A DNA stretch of 64,000 nt from assembly GCA_033220425.1 (NCBI GenBank), contig CM065648.1, forward strand, positions 2,294,001 to 2,358,000, in the 5' to 3' direction. The stretch is from Lepraria neglecta. Lineage: Eukaryota; Ascomycota; Lecanoromycetes; Lecanorales; Stereocaulaceae. The notes under the pieces are model-generated. The model was given only the letters and a program-made list of their open reading frames with translations, did no database searches and was not told the origin of the DNA. The position numbers were made by a program, and so were the translations under genes. Numbering within the stretch: the first letter of the stretch is position 1; each line of letters opens with the position of its first letter. This document shows, piece after piece, positions 11,152-22,019 of the stretch.

Positions 11152-12589
11152 ATGACGTCCACACCCATGTCCGCACCATCGACTACCAAGTTGGCAGAGG
11201 CGCAGTTGGAACTATGGCGATTCAGCTCTTACGGTAAGATTCGTTACAGCACTTGGGCACAGGATGCTAAAGAGATTCACAGGCGACACCATCCAAGGCA
11301 TCGAGTCCAGTATCGCATCCTTCCAGTCCCTGATCGCCAACTTTCCTCGAGATGGAATGGTAACGGCTGAGATAGCAGACCTCTACGCCAAGTATTACGA
11401 AACCGCAGAATCAATTATTGTGTTGATGCTGAAGTGCCACGAGATCCACATAGATCCTACTTATCGTGTAACAAACCCGAGTGCAAGGTCCAAACTTCCG
11501 CGAAGTTCACGTAAAAAAGCTCAAGTACCACGGAAACATGCCTTCCATGAAGCAGTCTTGCAGTCGCTGGCTGCTCTAGAGAACCCTTTGTACGGCATGC
11601 TTGGCCATGGTTCTGTGCACAGATTTCTCCGAGACGTCAAAGATTTCCGCAACAAGTGGACTCAGAGGCGTCGAGAAAACGACACAAGCAACAAGCTTTT
11701 ATATTCGATGCCAGCAATGAACCTTTTTACATTACAGATGCGCGAATTAAATGGTGCCCTCGAGTCTGCGCTTACTTGCACTAAGAGAGAAGTCGAGCGT
11801 CGGAGTCTGGAACGTCCAATAGAGGCTGCCAGATTGCGGGAGCTGCAGGAGCGCGAATTAAGGTCTCGGAAAGAGGCTGAGAATCAGCGTCAGACCGAGA
11901 CCATGAAAGCTGAGCAGGAGAAGTTGATCATGGAGATTGAGAATCAGCATCATATTGAGGCCAAGGAGGCTGAGCAGGCAAATTTGATCACAGAGCTCGA
12001 GAAGAAGGTCAAGGCACTTGAAGAGCGCGAATCAAGGTCCCTACAAGAGCCCCAGCGGCAGACTGAGACTCGGAATGCCGAGCAGGCAAAAGTGATTAGT
12101 GAGCTCGGAACCAAGGTCAAAGCCCTCGAAGACGAAAAGTTTGCTCGAAGGGTCGAGTTATTGAGTTGCGAGAATCACGAATATGAAAAGGTGATTATTG
12201 ATATGGTCAAGGTTCAGGAGTCACAAGCCCCGAGAATTGAGTCGCTTCATAATGAGAACGCGGAGCTCGCATGGAAAGTCCGAACTTCGCAAGAGGATAA
12301 TTGTGTGCGAATTGCGAAGATCAGCTCAGTTGGTTTCACGGCCTGGTACGATCAACTGTACATGAGGTGGTCCAAGTACCTTATGGACGCTTTAGAGGAC
12401 CGCAATTTGCCAGGAGCCAGAGCGACCTTGGACGAAGCCTATGAACTCTCGAAAGACTCGGTTGGACCTCATTCCACTCACTTGGGGATAGCATTGAAGC
12501 TTCTTGAGAACGTACTGGCTTTGAGTGAGGCTAAGAAGAAGACTGCGGTGGAGAAACTGCAAATGGCACTAGAGGGGTTGAAAGATTGA
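11152..12589 (+). CDS. coiled-coil protein of unknown function, intact family member (copy A)
   Basis: I do not recognise a known family. 462 residues in two exons, 11152-11233 and 11283-12589; the 49-base intron has a TGCTAA branch site. Three parts are visible. Residues about 20-70 form an N-terminal helical module (YGDTIQGIES, AEIADLYAKYYETAESIIV). Residues about 105-180 form a second module (HEAVLQSL..LENPLYGMLGHG..HRFLRDVKDFRNKW and a hydrophobic stretch ending ALESALTCTKREVERR). A long Glu/Lys/Gln coiled coil, about 185-345, carries a repeated ETxxAEQxxxIxELExKVKALE pattern. The C-terminal 90 residues may be helical hairpins (ARATLDEAYELSKD, GIALKLLENVLAL). Both N-terminal modules recur downstream in copies C and D, so this is a local tandem family. 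Cytoplasmic by default: no signal or membrane segment. Confidence 0.75.
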
Positions 12590-13039
12590 GGTGCAGGGAC
12601 GACAAAGGTCAAGAGAAGAAGGGCTTGTCGCTTAAGCTTTCCGCCAAGAGTTAACTGTTATGCCTTGGTCAAGCACACAGAGTTTGATTTTCAGCAAACA
12701 CTGGATAGATAGAGCTTGGGAGGGGACACTTCTAATTTAAATGCGCGTTGCGGGGTAGAATTATTCAAGGTAGAAGAGTGAAGTATTTGCGATTTTCAAA
12801 TGGAGTCGCGCTACTGCTCTCCCGTCTCACCTCTACAGATGTCCAACATGACACAAACGAGACAAATTGAGAACCACTCGGGTCAACTTTTCAACTCCGA
12901 AAACCGCTCGCACGTGCATTGTTAAACTTGAACAGCCACAGAAGTCCGTCGTCGCCTACTTAAAGCTCAGGCCTAACAACCAGGTTACTACTCAACTCAC
13001 TTGAGATCCGCACCATCGCCTGCTTGATGCCCATACCCA
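12590..13039. other. intergenic, with a 64-bp imperfect tandem duplication at its end
   Basis: CTACTCAACTCACTTGAGATCC at 12988 recurs as CTGCTCAACTCACTTGAAATCC at 13052, just before and over the start of copy B. Otherwise nothing coding. Confidence 0.55.
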
Positions 13040-13800
13040 ATGACCACCTCGCTGCTCAACTCACTTGAAATCCGGACCACAATCATGACGGAGGCGCACA
13101 GTGATGTGTGGAAGAAGACAATGCTACCGAAGAGAGTGTTGCGAAGACGATGCCTAAGGCTACGACATTGTCGTCACAGACGTATGCACTTTATGAAGCT
13201 CTTCAAACGGCTCTTGTATGCGTCAAGAGGGAAGCAGGCCGTCATTTCAGCCACGAAACAATCTGGGAGGGTGTCAGATCGAAAGGAGTGTGCTTGGATG
13301 TCCGAGAGGAATTGCTAGACAAGCGGGAGCGTCGACTAAGAGAAAAAGAGTCTGAATATCATGCTGCAATCAGCAAGATGGCTCGTTTGGACTTGCGAGA
13401 GGCTCGGCTGCTTCTGCGTGAAAGTGACCTGCAAGACAAGGAGAATGCCTTGCGTGAGCGTGTAGATCAGGTGGAGCAGATCGACCAGCTTGAGTCCAAG
13501 ATCAGAATCTATGAGACTGGAAACAGTGAAGAGGAGATCGAAGCCTTGAAAAAGAGAGTAGTTACGGATTCTACAACTGTTGATGTCCAAACACGCTTGA
13601 TTGAGAGCCTCCAGTCCGAGATCAAAGATATGAAGCAAGCGAGAATCAATGAGGCCGGAAGGGTAGAAGGTTGGATAAGACAGATTAGCAAGCTCAGATC
13701 AGAGTACAGATCGTGCAGAAATACAAAGATCCACCAGGTGATTGAGAAGGCGGAGAGGACAAAGTCAGTCTATCTAAGTATGTCAGTCTCTGCGCTTTGA
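13040..13800 (+). pseudogene. coiled-coil family, truncated copy B
   Basis: The ATG frame at 13040-13110 has a stretch like the start of copy A (MTEAHSDVW against LAEAQLELW), but the coding frame then shifts by one. The frame from about 13108 to 13800 has no ATG until 13150. It encodes the tail of the second module (SSQTYALYEALQTALVCVKREAGRHF, matching ALESALTCTKREVERR of copy A) and then about 150 residues of coiled coil. The whole first module and most of the second are missing. A short protein from 13150 (217 residues) cannot be excluded. I call it a decayed copy because no intron of usable length repairs the frame. Confidence 0.5.
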
Positions 13801-14100
13801 TGGCCCGGTTTTTGTCTTTTTCTTTTGGTACAATATCTCACCTTTGCGTAGATCCGAACAGCATTTCTCTTGAAACAATGCCGCGTCAGCTTGGTAAATG
13901 ACGTGACCAGAAAGAGATGAAAGTGAAGCTCGGGACTTTCGCGACCACAAAACTTCGGATGCGAACCAGAGTGATCGTGTCTTCGAGACTTTGGCACCCC
14001 ACTCTATTGCCCTCTAATCATCCACAGACTGTATCAGGAGTGGTCAGCCCAGAATCATATTTCGCTCAGGTTGCTTTGTGTCTGACTACAATCCCGAGCA
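13801..14100. other. spacer between decayed copies
   Basis: Nothing supported. Confidence 0.4.
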
Positions 14101-16024
14101 ATGGCCGACTCTGATTCATCCGATGATGAAATCCCACCGTGATGTATGTCATTCAAGCCACGCATGAGCGTGCTCTGCTGCTAATGTACTTCTTGTAGGT
14201 GAGGATGAGGCTCAGAACATGTCCGAAAACCATGAAGCCTGGGGTAAGAACCCAAGGCTGCGCATCATGTGTATCATCTGAGCTTACGAATTGTCAGTGG
14301 AATATTTCGTTGCCTGTCATCAACACCTGCAAACAAGAGCGAAACTCTCATCAAGGAACAACCGCCACGCTGTTACGATATTGCGACCCGTTATATCAAG
14401 TGGTATTCAGCAGTAGAGAACTACATTGTGTAGCTTCTAGGCCGCTTTAGCATAAGCATCACCACAACATATGACCAAGGTGGACAGCACCGGCATCATA
14501 AGAACGTCTTGGAAAATCTGGGTGAACTGAAGAATCCGCTCTTCGAACTACTAGGCAAAGGTGAAGTGCATGCTGCATTTCTAGAAGCCAAGGACAACCG
14601 CAATGTTCTCAAGGATGGTCGCAGGGATCCGAGCCGGGTTACGAACGACATTCCAGCCTGGGGACATCTCGTCAAAAGGTTCAAAGTGATTGAGGCAGCC
14701 TTGCTCGTTGCCCTCTGCTTGTTTAAACTTGAGGACAGACGCAATATAGCATTCCGAAAGACCGTTACAATGCGCAAATCTACACTCGACTCCCGGGAAC
14801 TACTTATCTGGAATAAGGCGCGGAACCTCGAGGCCCAAGAGGAGAAATCAAGAGTCATGGAGGAAAGGTTGAGCTCACAGGAGCGAGACTTGAAGGATCG
14901 GGATCAACAGCTCAAGTGGTCTGAGGACAAAATTAAGAAAGACGAGGGGAGCACCCGAATTCTTTTGGCAGATCTAGAGCGTGAGCGTAAAGCTCACAAG
15001 GAGGAGGTCAAGAAAGCGAAGGAGGATCTTACGAAGATCGAGAAGCAGAACACAGAGAGCACAAAATACTGAAGACGAAGACCCAGTTGACGAAAGACAA
15101 AGAAAAGCTTGCAATAATTCTCCAAGCGGAGAAGGAATCTCGTAACGATGATGCCAAGAAGGCTCTCAAGGCCTCCGGAGAGAGAGAGACCAGGCTCACA
15201 AAGCCGAAATAGAGCAGCTGAGAATGACTTTCGAGAATGAGATCAAGAGGTTGAACGATGTGTCCCACCTTGACAAAGAAATTGAGAAGCTTCAAAAGCA
15301 CTTGAAAGAAATCACCATGGCTAGAGCAGAGGACAACAGGATAGCCGGGGCGAATTCCGAAGCGAAAGAGAAGATCCATGTGGAAGAGGTTTCGCGTCTC
15401 GGAGACCCCCATAGTCGAGAGCTGCAGATGATAATGAAGGATCATGCGAACCAAGTCCAGCAGCTGGGTGGTAGGAAGCGACTCAAAGACGAGAATACGA
15501 AGCTCAGGACGATACTAAGAAATTATCAGACCACATCGTGATGCTCGCAGAAGCATGCGTCACATTCAATAACCAGTTGGAGAACTGCAGTCCTTCGGTT
15601 CAGCGCTCGATGTACGACCATATGCTCCCGGAAACCAGGTGGCCTGCTTGCCACCAACAGGCCGAAGCATCACGATACTCACGACACAATTTAGCAGAGT
15701 TCTCAGCTGAGATTCAAACCGCTTTGAATAGTCAGAAGCCCATCGATCACAGCTTCAAAAATCCCGATAAAACCGATCATGAACAGACTGCGAATGGTGG
15801 TGTTATGGTGGATCAGCATCCACCCGGGTCTACTCAGACTGAGACTACGGGTCCAGTATTGCAGAAAGAGACAAGGCATAGTAGCGATGATCTACTTCCT
15901 CTGGAGCCTGGAGTTAGCAAGGTTCTCGATCAGCCCAAGAACCAAGAACTCATGCGCTTTCGCCGCCGGATTCGATCACCGAAGAGGATTTTATGGCCGA
16001 AGTTGAAGGGGAGGAGATTGCAGT
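14101..16024 (+). pseudogene. coiled-coil family, decayed copy C
   Basis: An ATG at 14101 opens MADSDSSDDEIPP and stops. Family-like sequence appears from about 14300: ETLIKEQPPRCYDIATRYIKWYSAVENYIV corresponds to the first module of copy A, followed by an in-frame TAG. The same frame continues into the second module (NVLENLGELKNPLFELLGKGEVHAAFLEAKDNRNVL from about 14500) and coiled coil to 15072. The coiled coil then continues in other frames at about 15060, 15190 and 15535, ending at 16024. So there is at least one stop and three frameshifts, and no intron set that I can find removes them. The heptad pattern across the breaks shows one ancestral reading frame. Function unknown. Confidence 0.6.
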
Positions 16025-16478
16025 GACTCTAGATTATGCTACATGGATAGGATGGATGTGATGAGCTTGGAGCATAGCAAGTGGTAGACAACTTGGATGT
16101 CGGCAAAAGAGGTTGGAAACGATTCTCAGCATTCCATACTTGTTTTAAGGCCGTTGTATACGAGTATCTTGTTGAAAGAAGTGTTATGCATCAAGCGTGG
16201 TTTAGAGCAGGCAGCAGGTGCGATTGAATAACATGAAAACTTATACTCGCCCTCGTGTCATATCCATGAACGTCGATTAAGACTCTGATTGGTGTGAAAA
16301 GAAGCTCCTTGGTAGGGTAGCCTGTGGCAATTTGCCGGCCAAAACTTCACTTCATCGAAACTTGTAATCGTCTCACCATCTTCAACACTTCTAAGCCACG
16401 AGTCCCACCACTCACTTCTTTCAAAGAGACCTAACTTCATTATTTTTGCCTTTACGTGTAATCGATCGCAACGGCTAG
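16025..16478. other. spacer between copies C and D
   Basis: Nothing supported on either strand. Confidence 0.4.
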
Positions 16479-17896
16479 TTGATAAGGGAACGATGGGGCG
16501 ATCCTCTTTCATTGAGAGTCGAATATACAGTTAGTCTTCAGACCCCTCCGACATTCCGTGGCTGGCCACTGACCAGACGCTTTCGTGCGATAGTCGGCTG
16601 CTACGATTCCAGAATTAGTGACGTTGAGGCGCTCAGCCAAGGCATTTTGGACGTCCAACCAGCTTGGGATGGAGCAGCGGAATACTACTTGCAATGGTAT
16701 GAAGAGGTGGAGAAGGTCATCAAGTCATTCCATGACGAATTAAACGTGCCAATCGAGAATTGACGGAGCAACGGAATGGGCGGTCACAGACGACACGAAG
16801 CAGTTCTGGAGACTTTGAGTGACCCTGCGAACCCGCTTCATGAACTTCTAGGCACTGGAAAAGCATTCGACTATCTACACCAGGCTCGAAAGTACCGCAA
16901 TGTTTGGCGAAAAGACCGCACTGAAGAGATGTGGCTAAAGAATCAGCTGCCTTCCTTTTACTTCATGGGTCAGCAATTCGGATTCATCGAGTGCATCTTG
17001 CGACATGTCGTCGAGTTTATTAGAGTGCGGTTCGGGCACGATGAAGACAATCAGAAGTCCGAAGAAAACCAGGAGATGCCTACTGACGAGAGAGAGAAAC
17101 AGCTGATGCGGAATACGGAGCGATTGAAAGAGTGGGAGAGCAACCTAAAGGCAGAGAGGAGAGAACTGAAGAGTGGCTGGAGTCAGCTGGGAGTTGAACG
17201 CGAAAATCATGCGCGGGAGACGGAGAGGACGGAAGCAGAGGCTAAGAAGCTTGTCGAGAGGATCGAGGAAGTACTAGCTCAATTGGGGACCAGGACTCAG
17301 CTCAAGAAGGAAAACCAGAAGCTCAAGGACACTCTGCAAGCCATTGAAACGAGCTGGGGGAAGCACATCAACCGAAGCAGTCCCGAGCTTGCGGACGTTG
17401 CACAGACCCATTCAAAGGACGGAGGACGGTGGCAAGCACCTGGAAAGCAGGAGGCGGCTCAGAGATGAGAACAGGAAGCTCAAGGAGGAGGTGGAGAGAC
17501 TGGAAGCCGCTTTTCAGGGGGGGAAATGATCTACACGACGGCCAAGATGATATTCTACAGAATGAAGAGTTGAGGTCCATGATCATGTGCCATCGCCAGC
17601 AATATGATCGAGAGCAACAGGTGCAGTCGGCGAGCGCTGAGCGCGAAGCGACAGTTGATGGAAACAGCCTCTCACAATTGATCAGACTTCTCATGGACGA
17701 CCACCGGGGTGCGGAGACTGAGAGACAGGCTGCGGAAGACCGGAAGGCCACTCTGCAGACTGAGCATGAGGCACTTCGCCGCCAGATTGTGCAAGTAGAA
17801 GCTGAGAAAGACGATGTTTGGGCCCAGATCGATGCATTCAAGTCCAACATGGAGGCTTTGTCGGAGGAGTCAGCACTAGGTACACCATGCTTATAG
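16479..17896 (+). pseudogene. coiled-coil family, decayed copy D
   Basis: The first frame (16479-16763) carries the first module (YDSRISDVEALSQGILD, DGAAEYYLQWYEEVEKVIKSF). It ends at a TGA, and 12 bases later the same frame resumes with the second module (HEAVLETL..ANPLHELLGTGKAFDYLHQARKYRNVW) and a long Glu/Lys/Arg coiled coil to about 17430. The coiled coil then moves to a second frame (RRRLRDENRKLKEEVERLE), and again at a run of seven G near 17517-17523 to a third frame that stops at 17896. One stop and two frameshifts make an expressed full-length product unlikely. It is the closest relative of copy A in module order. Confidence 0.6.
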
Positions 17897-18074
17897 AATC
17901 ACTATATGACCAAAGCTTAGCTTAACGTAATTCCCCATTGCTTCAAGTGATTTCGTAGAGAACAGAGTCGACGTTGATCCTGGCTCAAGACCAAAACGCC
18001 ACACCCGTAGAATAGAACTAGCGATCGACGCGAAGCTTGCAGAAGCTCCAAAGTTCCATCTCTTCTCCCAAATC

Positions 18075-19561
18075 ATGGGAGGTGCAATGGACCTCTACAA
18101 TGGTGCCATTGAGCTGGCAACCAATCCCAAGCACACAAGATGGATCTCACCGCTCTTATTTGTTGCAGACGCATGTCTCTGCGCGCTCATCATCTGGAAA
18201 ATCCCCTGTAAGCTTTCCCCCAAGCTCTCCCATGCCCAATCAGAGCTCCTTCCCACCCGAAGCCTTGCAGCTAACGATTGGATGCGTAGACACCGAGATC
18301 GACTGGAAAGCGTACATGCAGCAGATTTCACAGTACAGAAGCGGCCAAAGGGACTACACAATCATCAAAGGAGACACCGGTCCTCTGGTTTATCCAGCAG
18401 GTAAAGACGCGCTGGGCATGATACATTTTCGAGGGGGCTAAGGAGATATGCAGCACATGTCTACATCTACAATGCCCTCTACCGCGTCACCAACGAGGGG
18501 ACTGATATTCTACGAGCCCAATATATCTTTATGGCCCTATACCTCCTTACCTTGAGCTTCGTTCTACTTTGCTATCGCACAGCGAAGGCAAGCCAATGTT
18601 TAGATTTTCAAGCCCGTGAGATTATACGATAGAACTTGCTGACGTTGATGAACAGGCCCCGCCTTATGTCTTCCCTCTCCTTATCCTCTCGAAACGTCTG
18701 CACAGCATCTTCCTCCTACGCCTCTTCAACGACTGCTTCGCGGTTCTGGCACTGTTCATAGCCATCTACTTTTACCAACGACGTATATTCACAGTCGGTA
18801 GCGTGGCATACTCTTTCGGACTGGGCATAAAGATGAGCCTTCTGTTGGCGGCTCCAGCAATTGGGATCATACTGTTGCAGGTGCTACCTTTCAAGAGGGC
18901 TATGAACGCGGCGTTTCTCATGGCACAATTACAGTTTACATTGGCTGTTCCGTTCCTCCCGGCCAATGCGAAAGGGTACCTCGGAAGGTCTTTCCAGCTG
19001 GACCGGGTCTTTCTATTTAAATGGACCGTCAACTGGAGATTCATAGGGGAAGAAATTTTTCTAAGTCGACAGTTTGCAGTGACACTCCTAGTTGTCCACG
19101 CGGGGCTTCTTGCCACCTTTGCCCTAACACGCTGGACACGTCCATCAGGCCTCCCCGTGTCAGCCTTAGCAAAGACAGTATTCAAGCCTATTCCACCATT
19201 CGTCCAGCAACGGATGGCTCTTAATGTCAACCCCTCATTCATTCTGACATCGATTCTCAGCTCTATGATCATTGGAGTGCTATGTGCACGGAGCCTCCAT
19301 TACCAGTTCTATTCATATATTGCATGGTCCACACCATTCCTGCTATGGAAAGCTGGTCTGCATGCTATCCTTATATACGCAGTGTGGGCAGCACAGGAGT
19401 GGGCATGGAACGTGTATCCGAGTACCGATCTGAGTTCGAAAGTGGTGGTGGGGTGTTTGGCCGTGCAAGTTGTTGGGGCTTGGTGGGGTACAAGAGACGA
19501 CTTTACGGATATGAAAGCTACGGGCGACGTTGACAAGGAGGAGATCGGCCATCTTGAGTGA
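18075..19561 (+). CDS. ALG3: Alg3 alpha-1,3-mannosyltransferase
   Basis: ER-membrane dolichyl-P-mannose:Man5GlcNAc2-PP-dolichol alpha-1,3-mannosyltransferase, the first luminal mannose addition in N-glycan precursor assembly. 427 residues in four exons: 18075-18207, 18290-18400, 18454-18587 and 18656-19561. The family's signature blocks are all present: [12 protein letters not shown] across intron 1, [17 protein letters not shown] across intron 2, [19 protein letters not shown] and [30 protein letters not shown]. Many hydrophobic segments fit a GT58 polytopic protein. The third intron starts with GC (AAG|GCAAGC) rather than GT. The start at 18075 is in frame and matches the short cytoplasmic N-terminus of homologues. 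Confidence 0.95.
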
Positions 19562-19637
19562 AGAAACGTTCCCCACAACAGCCTGTCATTCGCCGACATT
19601 TTCAGCTGGCAGTATCTTGCCAAACCGAGTATGCCAC

Positions 19638-20106
19638 TTATTCGCCAGAATCCGACTCTTCAGCTGGAGGCATCTTGCCTACTATCGACTCTTCATCATC
19701 ACTGTCTGCGAGATAGGTGGGTTTCTTGACAAACTCGGGAGGCCTTTGGTTAGGCATTAGCTAACGTTCCTGCTTCAGGATATGAGACCCACCAATAAGC
19801 CTGCTTCCTCCATTGCTTCTCATCTCTCACCACGTTGACGATCTCCCCATTAAGCTTGTTGTCTCGGTCCTCAAAAGCAGCAGTGTCGACGATCACATAG
19901 CCTCCATTCTTGATCCAGATCTGCGAACGGAAGCGCGAGGGTAGCTCCACCAGCAATGATTCCTTTCCTGACGCCAGCTCCACCGAGTAAAGGTTTTTGC
20001 CCTCAGCTTTCTTGACGCGAGCTATGGCCTGTCCATCGCCCAATTCCGCGGGTGGAGTGCACGTTTTATCCACGGTGGCGAGTAGATTGCGCTTTGGTCG
20101 ACCCAT
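19638..20106 (-). CDS. eIF1A-like S1-domain protein (EIF1AD type)
   Basis: A 139-residue OB-fold protein related to eIF1A and to animal EIF1AD. It opens MGRPKRNLLATVDKTC and contains the S1-like core (GQAIARVKKAEGKNLYSVEL, VELPSRFRSQIWIKNGGYVIVD). A first reading frame would stop at 19750, but a 49-base intron (19792-19744, with CTAAC branch) joins exon 20106-19793 to 19743-19638. This restores YWPPEFVKKPTYL and an acidic tail (DSDDEESIVGK...EESDSGE) typical of the family. EIF1AD is linked to ribosome maturation and RNA binding; in fungi its role is poorly known. The gene is tail-to-tail with ALG3, only 76 bases apart. Confidence 0.88.
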
Positions 20107-20540
20107 TGTTGAGTTGGGACAGACGGTTTATTTGAAAGTACAACACGAGCTCGAAAGTTTGGAGGCCCAGGATAGATTTGACGAGGCAAGTGGGCCGACT
20201 CAACCGAAGAAAGGCCGACATAGCGCAAGAATTTTCGCCACGTCACCGCAAAGGGAAACTGCCCCACGGAAACTGGTGGGAGCAATTTATCAGCGTGGAG
20301 TGACAGCGACCACATGCTCTCTTTACTGACTCATATGACATGCTTCTATTTGAGGGTTGGTAATCGAAAGGTTGAACGGTCAATGTAGAAAAGCCTCTAT
20401 CTTCCCAATTGCACCTTTTTCCACTGCAATTCTCCCGTCTCTCCTGGAAGTATAATTTCATGTATTGGAATTGATACCTTTGCTTTTGATAACAGAAAGC
20501 TCAAGATTACTTCCAGATACGAGCGTAGGAGATAGTTTTC
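20107..20540. other. divergent promoter region
   Basis: Lies between the eIF1A-like gene and the MFS gene, both reading outward. No coding signal recognised. Confidence 0.5.
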
Positions 20541-22019
20541 ATGATGGCATCACACCCTTTCGGAGCTCTAATCGACATCGATGAAAGTGTCCAGATCCGT
20601 GATCCTCCACAGGTTCTCCAAAAAGAACCCCATGGGCTTCCTGATCTTCCCACAGCTTATGAGCTCGATGAGCTAAGGAGAGCCACTCATAGCAATGGCC
20701 CATGTATGCAAACGACACCGGGCACTCAAACGCCAAGAACACCCAATGATCTGGAGATGAGCAGGGCACCAAGCCCAGAATATACCGACGCAGTCGACGT
20801 CATGCAAACATGGACTAATCCACCTATCAACAAGTGGAGAGTCCTTTCCGCTTGCATGATGAACTTCGGCAACGGCCTCAACGACGCAGCCCCCGGAGCT
20901 CTAATCCCCTACATGGAAAAAGACTACCGTATCGGTTATGCCATCGTGTCCCTCATCTTCGTTACCAACGCCGTCGGCTTTCTCAGTGCTGCCCCCCTCG
21001 CCGCCATCATTCAATCACGCCTAGGCCGTGCCAGGACCCTAGTCCTTGCCCAAACAATAATGACAGCCGCATACATAATGCTCGCCTGCAAGCCGCCCTT
21101 CCCCGTCGTCGTCCTCGCTTTCTTCCTCCTAGGACTGGGCATTGCGTCCCAATTAGCCCCGAACAACATGTTTTGCGCGAATCTCGCGAACTCCACAACT
21201 TGCCTGGGCTTCTTCCACGGTAGCTACGGCATCGGTGGCACTGTCGGGCCTCTCATAGCCACAGGCCTCGTCACGCACGGCCATGTCTGGAGTACATTCT
21301 ATTTCATCGCTTTACCCCTGGCCCTCCTAAACCTAACCCTCGCATTCTTCTCCTTCCACCACTTCGAAACCGATAACCCGCCTCTCCACCTCCTCCACCC
21401 CACAGCCTCAAACCCCAACCCCACCACCTCACGCTCCCAGCTCCTAAAAGCCGCTTTACGAAACAAAACCACCATCCTAGGCGCCCTCTTCATCTTCGCC
21501 TATCAAGGCGCCGAAGTCTCCATCTCAGGCTGGGTAATCTCCTTCTTAATATCCTACCGACACTCCTCCCCCTCCCACGTCGGCTACGTAACCTCCGGTT
21601 TCTGGGCCGGCATAACACTAGGCCGTTTCCTCCTCTCCCACCCCGCCCATCGCATCGGCGAGAAGCGCGCCACCTTCTGTCTCATAGCAGGCGCCACAGC
21701 ATTCCAACTCCTCGTCTGGCTCGTTCCCAACGTCGTGGGGGAAGCTGTCGCCGTTTCGATTGTTGGACTTTTGCTGGGTCCGATTTATCCGTGTGCTACG
21801 AGTATTTTTACTAAGTTGATTCCGAGGAGGCTGCAGATGAGTAGTTTGGCTGCTATTAGTGCGTTGGGGAGTTCCGGGGGGGCTGTGGCGCCATTTTTTA
21901 CGGGGTTGCTTGCGCAGCAGGTTGGGACGTGGGTTTTGCATCCTATTTGTGTGGGGTTGTTTGGGATGATGGTGGGGTGTTGGTGGGGATTGCCTAGGGT
22001 GGGGAAGAGGGAGAGTTAG
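20541..22019 (+). CDS. MFS transporter
   Basis: Single-exon membrane transporter of 492 residues. About 95 hydrophilic residues precede the first membrane span. About 12 hydrophobic segments follow in two halves (NGLNDAAPGALIPYME, IIQSRLGRARTLVLAQ with the MFS loop 2-3 basic motif, FFHGSYGIGGTVGPL, LGRFLLSHPAHRIGEKRA in the second half). The pattern resembles the fucose-permease-like/Bsc6 branch of MFS proteins rather than drug/H+ antiporters. Substrate unknown. It stands alone between housekeeping genes, so context gives no clue. Two ATGs in a row at 20541 make the exact start uncertain by one residue. Confidence 0.88.
   Translation: MMASHPFGALIDIDESVQIRDPPQVLQKEPHGLPDLPTAYELDELRRATHSNGPCMQTTPGTQTPRTPNDLEMSRAPSPEYTDAVDVMQTWTNPPINKWRVLSACMMNFGNGLNDAAPGALIPYMEKDYRIGYAIVSLIFVTNAVGFLSAAPLAAIIQSRLGRARTLVLAQTIMTAAYIMLACKPPFPVVVLAFFLLGLGIASQLAPNNMFCANLANSTTCLGFFHGSYGIGGTVGPLIATGLVTHGHVWSTFYFIALPLALLNLTLAFFSFHHFETDNPPLHLLHPTASNPNPTTSRSQLLKAALRNKTTILGALFIFAYQGAEVSISGWVISFLISYRHSSPSHVGYVTSGFWAGITLGRFLLSHPAHRIGEKRATFCLIAGATAFQLLVWLVPNVVGEAVAVSIVGLLLGPIYPCATSIFTKLIPRRLQMSSLAAISALGSSGGAVAPFFTGLLAQQVGTWVLHPICVGLFGMMVGCWWGLPRVGKRES

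Noticed and set aside
14499-18361. Long antisense open frames opposite the coiled-coil array and ALG3
   Set aside because: They mirror Glu/Lys-rich coding sequence (Ser/Leu/Phe-rich shadows) and have no domain of their own.
20541-22019. MFS gene as exporter of the 24-36 kb cluster
   Set aside because: SEN34, a housekeeping gene, lies between, and the transporter resembles the Bsc6/fucose-permease branch; no link can be shown.
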